Part shown: in pieces, positions 1-5,071 of the stretch
How the letters are laid out: each line of letters begins with the position of its first letter
Numbering within the stretch: the stretch's first letter is position 1
From: an uncultured bacterium
Lineage (GTDB): Bacteria; Verrucomicrobiota; Lentisphaeria; Oligosphaerales; Oligosphaeraceae
DNA length: 5,071 nucleotides
Direction: 5' to 3'
Assembly: GCA_902783355.1 (NCBI GenBank)
Contig: CACZQQ010000364.1
Span: 1-5,071, forward strand
Notes under the pieces: model-generated
The model's database searches: none
What the model saw: only the letters and a program-made list of their open reading frames with translations
What the model was told of the DNA's origin: nothing
Program-made: the position numbers and the translations under genes

Positions 1-163
1 CTACGCCGCCCATGAGGGCCGCATCAACATGAACTTCTTCGACGGCCATGCCGAAGCCATGCTGCCCGCCCAGTGGAAGGCCATGGTTCACGGCAACGAA
101 GTGTACGGCCACCGCGGCACTTTCGGCTACAACGACCAGGACGGCGCTAACCTGACCATCTAG
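1..163 (+). CDS. C-terminal fragment of an H-X9-DG prepilin-like (pseudopilin) protein
   Basis: Partial gene: the 5' part lies left of the window. The frame starting at base 2 is open for 53 codons to TAG at 161-163. The visible peptide begins YAAHEGRINMNFFDGHAEAM. It contains a histidine, exactly nine residues, then Asp-Gly, which is the H-X9-DG signature of prepilin-type processing-associated C-terminal domains. Proteins of this class usually start with a type IV pilin-like N-terminal cleavage/methylation helix, have a mostly beta C-terminal domain and occur in many copies in PVC-group genomes. Their function is largely unknown; they are thought to be exported and possibly assembled into pseudopilus-like structures. 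The motif is followed by about 40 residues rich in Gly, Asn, His and Asp. The N-terminal methylation motif cannot be checked here. Family assignment is fairly sure from the motif; role is not. Confidence 0.8.
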   Translation, partial: YAAHEGRINMNFFDGHAEAMLPAQWKAMVHGNEVYGHRGTFGYNDQDGANLTI

Positions 164-174
164 CCTTATATTAA

Positions 175-212
175 CCCCGCGCCCGAAATCCGCCGGACGC
201 GGGGGCGTTTTT
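175..212 (+). terminator. Rho-independent-type terminator after the H-X9-DG gene
   Basis: Twelve bases after the TAG stop, ccccgcg (175-181) pairs perfectly with cgcgggg (198-204). A small inner tcc/gga stem (189-191 with 195-197) could stack on the 3' side. A short gcg spacer is followed by five T (208-212). A rival pairing cgccc (180-184) with gggcg (203-207) would bring the stem directly up to the T-run. Either form gives a GC stem followed by a U-tract. It separates the pseudopilin-like gene from the large gene at 245, which therefore probably has its own promoter nearby, though none can be identified with confidence. Confidence 0.7.
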
Positions 213-244
213 ATAACTCATTCATTTTCAACAAGTTAGAAACA

Positions 245-2989
245 ATGCGCAGAATCCTCTCCAGCCTGCTTCTTGCCTTTACGGCCGTCATGTTGTCCGC
301 CGCGGAGTTCACCGACGCCGAATGGGCGGCGATGCGGCGCGAGATGCTGTCGAAGCCGCGCCGCGTCTTCCTGGACAACGACGGCAACGACGCCATCAAC
401 TTTCCGAAGGACATGGAGGTCACGCTGGAGAACTTCTATGCGCAGATGATGACGCCGATGATCGGCTGCCAGTTCGACGTGCTGCTCTATTGTCCTGGCA
501 CGACGGACTTTGCGGTCATCAGCAAGACGGCGACGGGGCACCGCATGCTGAAGACCCCGAACGCCACGTGCAAGAACGCCACGGAGGAGCTTGAGGCGAA
601 ATTCGGCGCGGACCCCGCCACGCTGGCGCAGCGCTTCGCGCGGGAGCACGGCTTCGAGTTCGTCATGGGCATGCGCGGCAACGACGACCACGGCTCCTAC
701 TACCCCGACTTCCTCTCCGACTACAAGAAGGCGCACCCTGAGCTGCTGGTGGGGAGCCCCTCCGACCGGCCGCGCGTCGGCGGCTGGTCCGCCTTCGACA
801 TGGCGCGCCCCGAGGCCCGCGAGCTCTTCAAGAAGATGGTCTTCGAGTGGTTCGACACCTACGACCTGGACGGCTTCAGCATCGACTTCCAGCGCGGCAC
901 CGTCTATTTCAAGAGCGTCGCGCAGGGCGGCATGGCCTCGCGGGAGGAGATGGACGCGCTGACGCAGATGCTGCGGGAGGTCCGCGCCTACGCGGAGCAG
1001 GTGGCGCGCCGCCGCGGCCGCCCCATGTACTATGTCTTCCGCGCCCCCGATTCGGAGCTCATCTGCAACCTCATGGGCCTCGACATCCGCCGCTGGATGG
1101 AGGAGGGCCTCTTCGACTACTACGCGGCCGGCGGCGACATGGGCCACTTCAACCCCTACTCGCAGAGCGTCGCCCTGGCCCACCAGTATGGCGTCAAGTG
1201 CCTGATTTCGGAGGACTTCAGCTGGCTGCGGGAGCCGGACGGCCCCTTCACGCGCAACGCGGCCGCCCGCTACGACGGCGAGTTCCTGAACGCCGCCGCC
1301 GCCGGCGCCGACGGCATGTACCTCTTCAACATGGTCTATCAGAAGTACTACTATCCGCTGGTGCGCCGCAATCCGGCGGACCTCGTCGGCGCCAACAAGA
1401 GCTACTTCGTCACCGCCTACAGCCCGTGGGGCGCGCCGCAGAACGCCAGCCAGCCGAAGCCCGGGGAGCAGGGCATCCTGCCTTCCCTCTATCCGCAATA
1501 CGCCCTCAGCCTGGGCGAAGGACGGTCGCAGGACTTCGTCCTTGAGGTCGGCGACGACCTGCAGAAGCTGCCCGACGAGATCGGCCTGCCCGCCGTCCGC
1601 CTCTATCTGAAGACCAAGATGGACGCCGCGCGTCCCATCATCGCCCGAATCAACGGCGTGGAGGCGGTCTTCCTGGAGCAGGAGAACGGCACGGCGTGCT
1701 ACGCGGTGCCGCCGTCGGCGCTGAAGCCGGGCGCGAACACGCTGACCCTCGCCGCGCCGGCGCGCATCGCTGCGCGCGACCTCGTCATCCTCACGGGAAG
1801 CGAGCTGCTCGGCGGCGCGAACCAGCCGCCGTGGCGCCGCCTCTTCCCCGGCAACGGCATGAGCAAGTCCTCCGAACAGATCGTGGAGGGCGCCTACCGC
1901 CTGACCAGCACCGCCAAGGGGCCCGTCAACCTCATCTATCCATTGGGGGCGATGGACGGCCAGGCGGTGACCGTCAAGGCGCAGGTGCGCGTCGTGGCGG
2001 GCGCCGCGCCCGGCAGCGCCGTCCTGCGCGTCGCCAACGGCAAGTATCTTGAAGTCGTCGACTTCATGGACGGCCGCGTCCGCCTGCGCCACGCCAGGCA
2101 GGAGGCCGCCGCCGACACCGCCGCCTTCCACGACTACGCCCTCACCATCGCCGAAGACGGCGCCGTGACCCTCCTCATGGACGGCGCGCCCTTCCTGTCG
2201 GGCAGCCTCCCCGAAAACGCGCGCGACGCACGCAACCAGCTGAAGGGCACTGGCTTCAAAATGCCCGGCATGAACGACGCCTCCATCCTCATCGGCGGTC
2301 TGGACGCCGGCGCGGCGGGCGCGGCCGACTGGCGCAACCTGCGCTACGCAAACGCCTCCGTCACGGTTTCCGACGCCGTGCTGCGGCTCGTCTTCCCGCC
2401 GCACGCCACCGCGTCATTGCATAACATCTTGGCGCGCAAGGAGTTCGTGTATCGCCAGGAGTGCGCCGACGGCATCTTCAAGGAAGTCGATGGCGTCAAG
2501 CGGGAGTATCCGCCGCTGAAGAAGGCGGAGGGCCGCGCGGGCGTCGTCCTCGACCATACGGGCAAGGAGTGGAACATGGTCAACATGTCGCAGTTTCCCC
2601 CCTTCCAGGAGCCGCGCCGCTTCATGACCGCCGAATGGAAGGTCACCTGCACCAAGCCGCCGCGCAAGGCCGGCGAGCAGAACTTCCAGGTCGTCATGCG
2701 GCCGCTTCTGGCGGACGGCGCCAAGTGGGAGCTTGTCGTGCGCAGCGAGGAGGGCTTCGTCATCACGCCCGCCGGCAAGGTGAAGGCGCCCGCCGGCGCG
2801 CAGAGCCTCGCCGCCGCCGTGGACAGCGCCACCGGCGAATACGCCGTCTGGCTGGACGGGCAGGTCATCGCCTCGGGCCATCTCGGCAAGGTCACCTACC
2901 CTGCGGGCGTCCTCTATGGCGACACCTCCTCCACCATCTCGGGCGAGGCCGTCCTCGAATACATCCGCATCGGCTATTTCGACGAATGA
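245..2989 (+). CDS. Secreted glycosidase-like TIM-barrel protein with C-terminal LamG-like beta-sandwich modules
   Basis: A 914-residue exported protein, probably acting on or binding a polysaccharide outside the cytoplasm. Residues 1-20 form a signal peptide: Arg-Arg, a hydrophobic stretch, then S-A-A before Glu21, the likely signal peptidase I site. Residues about 40-395 look like a glycoside-hydrolase-type (alpha/beta)8 barrel. LDGFSIDFQR (208-217) resembles the strand-4 'DG-x-x-(L/I)DF-R' motif of GH10-like (GHL10/DUF187-type) proteins, with Asp214 a candidate active-site residue. Glu323 in LISEDFSW may be a second acid near a late strand. Residues about 427-518 form a small beta domain with a typical 'NG...YAVP...LKPGANTLTL' pattern. 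Residues about 545-705 and 760-914 are two LamG/concanavalin-like sandwiches with MDGAPF (645-650) and LDGQV (870-874) strands. The ATG at 245 is chosen because the signal peptide starts there; no Shine-Dalgarno is visible. It converges on the kinase gene. Enzymatic activity is inferred, and I cannot name the substrate or a GH family. Confidence 0.8.
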   Translation: MRRILSSLLLAFTAVMLSAAEFTDAEWAAMRREMLSKPRRVFLDNDGNDAINFPKDMEVTLENFYAQMMTPMIGCQFDVLLYCPGTTDFAVISKTATGHRMLKTPNATCKNATEELEAKFGADPATLAQRFAREHGFEFVMGMRGNDDHGSYYPDFLSDYKKAHPELLVGSPSDRPRVGGWSAFDMARPEARELFKKMVFEWFDTYDLDGFSIDFQRGTVYFKSVAQGGMASREEMDALTQMLREVRAYAEQVARRRGRPMYYVFRAPDSELICNLMGLDIRRWMEEGLFDYYAAGGDMGHFNPYSQSVALAHQYGVKCLISEDFSWLREPDGPFTRNAAARYDGEFLNAAAAGADGMYLFNMVYQKYYYPLVRRNPADLVGANKSYFVTAYSPWGAPQNASQPKPGEQGILPSLYPQYALSLGEGRSQDFVLEVGDDLQKLPDEIGLPAVRLYLKTKMDAARPIIARINGVEAVFLEQENGTACYAVPPSALKPGANTLTLAAPARIAARDLVILTGSELLGGANQPPWRRLFPGNGMSKSSEQIVEGAYRLTSTAKGPVNLIYPLGAMDGQAVTVKAQVRVVAGAAPGSAVLRVANGKYLEVVDFMDGRVRLRHARQEAAADTAAFHDYALTIAEDGAVTLLMDGAPFLSGSLPENARDARNQLKGTGFKMPGMNDASILIGGLDAGAAGAADWRNLRYANASVTVSDAVLRLVFPPHATASLHNILARKEFVYRQECADGIFKEVDGVKREYPPLKKAEGRAGVVLDHTGKEWNMVNMSQFPPFQEPRRFMTAEWKVTCTKPPRKAGEQNFQVVMRPLLADGAKWELVVRSEEGFVITPAGKVKAPAGAQSLAAAVDSATGEYAVWLDGQVIASGHLGKVTYPAGVLYGDTSSTISGEAVLEYIRIGYFDE

Positions 2990-2995
2990 CGCCAT

Positions 2996-3121
2996 CGCGG
3001 GGCTTCTCGCCCCGCGCACCCAACGCCCGAAAGGGCTTCTCGCAACTGAGGGGCTTCTCGCCCCGCGCACCCAACGCCTGAAAAGGGCTTCTCGCAACCG
3101 AGGGGCTTTCCGCCGCCCCTC
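2996..3121. repeat. Nested tandem repeat of 51/52-bp units between convergent genes
   Basis: The gap between the two stops (2990-3136) is almost all repeat. Unit 1 spans 2999-3049 (51 bp). Unit 2 spans 3050-3101 (52 bp, one extra A) and is nearly identical. A degenerate third start lies at 3102-3113. Inside each unit the 11-mer gggcttctcgc occurs twice: exact copies start at 3000, 3033, 3051 and 3085, and a degenerate copy (gggctttccgc) starts at 3103. Spacings are 33, 18, 34 and 18. Each unit begins with a GC hairpin: 2996-3003 with 3009-3016 (8 bp, loop ttctc), 3050-3054 with 3060-3064 (5 bp, same loop), and 3100-3106 with 3115-3121 (7 bp, 8-nt loop). No T-run follows on either strand. The position, starting 10 bases after one stop and ending 15 bases before the other, fits an intergenic REP-like element or a transcript 3'-end stabiliser; this role is inferred. 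Confidence 0.85.
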
Positions 3122-3136
3122 ATGGGGAATGGCGCG

Positions 3137-3991
3137 TCAAAGTGCGTCGTGGCGGGGGATGGACGGCGCGGCGCCGGCGTGGGCGACACACCATGAGGCC
3201 GCCTTCGCGGCCTCCGACATCGCCGTCCTGATGGCTGCGCCGCGGCTGAGGCCCGCCAGGAAGTAGCCGATGAAGGTATCGCCGGCGGCGGTGGTGTCCA
3301 CCACCTTCTCCACGGGCACGGCAGGCACCTCGACGGAGCTTCCGCCGCCTTTGGGCAGATAGCGCGCGCCGCGGCTGCCGCAGGTCAGGAGCACATTGCA
3401 GGCGCCTGTGTCGAAGCCGCTGCGGGCAAGCCCCTCCGCCTCCGTCTCGTTCACGATCAGCGTATCCAGCAGATCCAGCGGATAGGAGGCCACCGCCGCC
3501 GTGAAGGGGGCCGGGTTGAAGAAGATTCGCGCGCCTGCGGCGGCCGCCGCGCGCATGATTTCGGGGATGCACGATATCTCATTCTGCAGCAAGAGGATAT
3601 CTCCTGGAGACAACAGGGCGGTCGCCGTCTTGATAAGCGAGGCCGGTATGGCCTGGTTGGCGCCGCCGCAGATGACGATGCAGTTTTCGCCCTGTGCGGA
3701 GACCTGGATGACCGCATGGCCGGTGGGCGTGCCTGCCAGCACGGCGAGGGCCGCGCAGTCCACGCCGTCCGCCTCCAGCAGTTCCTTCAGGAAGAGGCCG
3801 TCGGCGCCGATGCAGCCGGCATGGAGGACGTGCGCGCCGGCGCGCGCCAGCGCGATGCTCTGGTTGAGCCCCTTGCCGCCCGGATGGCGCGCATAGCCTG
3901 TCGCGGAGATGGTCTCCCCCGGCCGCACAAAGGCCTCCACCTGGTAGACGTGGTCGATGTTCAGCGAACCGAAGTTGAGTATCTTGGACAT
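3137..3991 (-). CDS. rbsK: Ribokinase-like PfkB-family carbohydrate kinase
   Basis: A 284-residue cytoplasmic kinase of the PfkB/ribokinase family, expected to transfer the ATP gamma-phosphate to a sugar, most likely ribose O5. From the ATG at 3991, the N-terminal strand GSLNIDHVYQV (8-18) supplies Asn11 and Asp13. HPGGKGLNQS (36-45) is PfkB signature 1. Glu138 corresponds to the substrate/Mg-linked glutamate. NPAPF (159-163), NETEAE (181-186) and LLTCGSRGARY (201-211) follow the ribokinase order. VDTTAAGDTF (231-240) is signature 2 with catalytic base Asp238, and GAAPSIP near the end matches the ribokinase C-terminus. The protein is shorter than the usual 300-310 residues: the segment between NETEAE and the GSRG strand lacks about a dozen residues and the last helix is trimmed. 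An in-frame TTG at 4018 would add nine residues (MSCKPPRHP); the ATG is preferred because the first strand follows directly. No clear Shine-Dalgarno precedes either. Another sugar or nucleoside substrate remains possible. Confidence 0.9.
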   Translation of the reverse strand: MSKILNFGSLNIDHVYQVEAFVRPGETISATGYARHPGGKGLNQSIALARAGAHVLHAGCIGADGLFLKELLEADGVDCAALAVLAGTPTGHAVIQVSAQGENCIVICGGANQAIPASLIKTATALLSPGDILLLQNEISCIPEIMRAAAAAGARIFFNPAPFTAAVASYPLDLLDTLIVNETEAEGLARSGFDTGACNVLLTCGSRGARYLPKGGGSSVEVPAVPVEKVVDTTAAGDTFIGYFLAGLSRGAAIRTAMSEAAKAASWCVAHAGAAPSIPRHDAL

Positions 3992-4029
3992 GGGGTGTCT
4001 AGGGGGCTTGCAAGACAAAGAGGAACCAA

Positions 4030-4075
4030 AGAATAAGAATTCACGCGCGACAGGCGCAACCGCCTGCCGCGCGTG
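4030..4075 (-). terminator. Strong hairpin terminator downstream of the LamG/FG-GAP gene
   Basis: Cacgcgcg (4042-4049) pairs with cgcgcgtg (4068-4075). After one A-C mismatch (4050/4067), caggcg (4051-4056) pairs with cgcctg (4061-4066) around a caac loop. This makes 14 base pairs in all. Read on the minus strand, the stem is followed by a T-rich stretch, TTCTTATTCTTT (about 4028-4039). It begins nine bases after the TAG of the minus-strand gene at 4085, as expected for an intrinsic terminator. The U-tract is interrupted by C and A, so some read-through into the kinase gene is possible. Confidence 0.75.
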
Positions 4076-4084
4076 GCATATAAC

Positions 4085-5071
4085 CTATTTCACATCAATG
4101 AGTTTCAGAGTGGCAGTCTCCTGCTGGAGGAAGCTGCGGCTGTAGACACGGATGCCCGGGTCGGTCCAGACGACCATGTCCTCCAGCGGCGCGCCGGTCA
4201 GGGGCACGAAGGCCAGCTTGACGTCGTGGTGGGCGGTCAGCAGTTCGTTGAGGCGCACGATTTCAGGATCGGAAGTGCGCTCGAAGCGCCACTGCCCGTC
4301 GTTGAGGAACAGCTCGATGCCCACATTGTACCTGTTGGAGAAGTTCTCCGTGGAGAGGATGATGTCGACATGGCCGTCGCGGTTCCAGTCGTAGGGGACG
4401 ACGACCGTGCGGCTGTGGGCGTAGAAGGGCGTGCCGTCCGTGCGGCTCAGGGGGACGGGCGTGCCGAAGGAAGGCGCCTGCCCCGGCTGGCGGGTAAAGG
4501 GCACCGCGTAGAGGCGGGCCTGGACGCCGTTCATCTCCGTGCGGCCGTTGTCGTCGAAGTGGGCGATGAGGGCGGGCTGGCCGTTGAAGTCCTCTACGAC
4601 ATCGGGGGCGCAGCGGTAGAGGAGGAGGCTGCGCGGGCGGAAGACCTGGCAGCCCTCCAGGCTGTCGAAGCGCCAGTCGGCGGTGACGCGGCCGGCCGCA
4701 TCGGTCATCTTCAGCGTGGCGAAGGCGCCGCAGGCCGGCGTCGCGAAGTCGACGGGATGGGTCGCGCGGCGATTCGGATACTCGCGGTAGTATTGGACGG
4801 CCAGCCAGCCCATGGAGCCCAGATGCAGATGCTCGGCGAGCACGCCCGGCTTGGCGGCCGCCTGGAGGCAGGGCTTGTCGTCCACGGTCAGCGCGGTGCC
4901 GTCGGCGCCCCATTTGAGCACAAAGCGGTGCATCGCGCCCTTTGCCAGCGGGACGGGGGCCGCGCTGACGACGGCGACGGCGCCCAGCTGGAGGCGGAGG
5001 CGTCCGTCGGGCAGCTGGCAGAGCGCCAGGCCGGGCTGCTGTTCGTCCAGGAACTGCTCCAGCGTCTTGCA
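4085..5071 (-). CDS. LamG-like / FG-GAP (VCBS) repeat protein, N-terminus outside the window
   Basis: The reading frame is open from the right edge (codon 5069-5071) to TAG at 4085-4087, giving 328 visible residues. An internal ATG at 4931-4933 is not the likely start: the 46 codons before it continue a coherent beta-strand pattern (GLALCQLPDGRLRLQLG) that runs into it. MHRFVLKWGADGTALTVDDK (residues 47-66) is a LamG/concanavalin-like strand pair of the 'H-x-x-L-x-W-DG-x-L-x-V-D-x-K' kind. The C-terminal half looks like degenerate FG-GAP/VCBS propeller blades: PDVVEDFNGQPALIAHFDDN, then VVPYDWNRDGHVDIILS, whose D-x-N-x-D-G-x-x-D loop (4364-4390) is a typical Ca2+ site, then a weaker blade around LEDMVVWTDPGIRVYSRSF. 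Such proteins are usually exported and bind carbohydrates or surfaces, but the signal peptide and any catalytic domain lie beyond the edge. The gene ends in a strong terminator before the kinase gene. Exact function unknown. Confidence 0.8.
   Translation of the reverse strand, partial: CKTLEQFLDEQQPGLALCQLPDGRLRLQLGAVAVVSAAPVPLAKGAMHRFVLKWGADGTALTVDDKPCLQAAAKPGVLAEHLHLGSMGWLAVQYYREYPNRRATHPVDFATPACGAFATLKMTDAAGRVTADWRFDSLEGCQVFRPRSLLLYRCAPDVVEDFNGQPALIAHFDDNGRTEMNGVQARLYAVPFTRQPGQAPSFGTPVPLSRTDGTPFYAHSRTVVVPYDWNRDGHVDIILSTENFSNRYNVGIELFLNDGQWRFERTSDPEIVRLNELLTAHHDVKLAFVPLTGAPLEDMVVWTDPGIRVYSRSFLQQETATLKLIDVK

Noticed and set aside
166..217. Possible -10 boxes (TATATT near 167, TATAAC near 212) for the large gene
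   Set aside because: No matching -35 element at proper distance, and both overlap or flank the terminator, so the promoter call would rest on chance AT-rich hexamers.
236..2404. A 722-codon open frame antisense to the secreted protein gene
   Set aside because: Its composition (rich in Arg, Ala, His, Val, with no domain pattern) is that of a shadow frame forced by GC-rich third positions. The sense frame has a signal peptide and recognisable domain motifs.
2414..3097. Open frames on both strands running through the intergenic repeat, with repeated peptides such as GFSPRAPNA
   Set aside because: The first unit is 51 bp and so preserves frame, which creates a repeated peptide, but the second is 52 bp and breaks it. 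The rest of each frame is antisense or out of frame to the real gene, so these look spurious.
2999..3113. Possible CRISPR array
   Set aside because: The units are directly adjacent with no unique spacers, and the inner 11-mer spacing alternates between about 33 and 18 within otherwise identical sequence.
3992..4018. TTG start at 4018 for the kinase, adding nine residues
   Set aside because: The added residues (MSCKPPRHP) lie outside the family fold, no Shine-Dalgarno supports it, and the ATG at 3991 begins right before the first conserved strand.
4931..4933. ATG at 4933 as the start of the LamG/FG-GAP gene
   Set aside because: The frame stays open to the window edge and the 46 upstream codons encode a continuous beta-strand pattern, so this is an internal methionine.

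Overview
The window is GC-rich, with strong G/C preference at third codon positions by eye, and carries four protein genes. Two lie on the plus strand: the tail of a prepilin-like protein, then a large secreted glycosidase-like protein. Two lie on the minus strand: a ribokinase-like sugar kinase and a LamG/FG-GAP-type protein that runs off the right edge. The first gene ends in an exact H-X9-DG motif. Small prepilin-like proteins with this tail are numerous in the Planctomycetota-Lentisphaerota-Verrucomicrobiota (PVC) bacteria. Together with a big exported TIM-barrel protein carrying beta-sandwich modules, this suggests a polysaccharide-degrading PVC bacterium, perhaps of the Lentisphaerota or Kiritimatiellota. 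That assignment is inference from gene content only.

Layout: 1-163 is the C-terminal end of an H-X9-DG pseudopilin-like protein, followed by a hairpin terminator (175-212). The segment 213-244 is a short AT-rich leader without a clear Shine-Dalgarno. The gene at 245-2989 encodes a 914-residue exported protein: signal peptide, glycosidase-like (alpha/beta)8 barrel, a small beta domain and two LamG-like beta-sandwich modules. It converges on the minus-strand kinase gene. The 147-bp gap between their stops (2990-3136) is nearly filled by a nested tandem repeat of 51-52 bp units, each containing a GC hairpin. The kinase occupies 3137-3991 on the minus strand. Upstream of it, a 14-bp-paired hairpin with a T-rich 3' side (4030-4075) terminates the next minus-strand gene. 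That gene (4085-5071, N-terminus outside the window) encodes a LamG-like domain followed by FG-GAP/VCBS-like propeller blades.

How the genes may work together: the secreted barrel protein and the LamG/FG-GAP protein look like carbohydrate-binding or degrading surface proteins, and the kinase would phosphorylate a released pentose or related sugar. The genes are on opposite strands and the kinase is separated from its upstream neighbour by a terminator, so this is a loose carbohydrate-use neighbourhood and not a demonstrated operon. I see no defence system, mobile element, tRNA, rRNA or CRISPR array. The least explained element is the nested repeat between the convergent genes.
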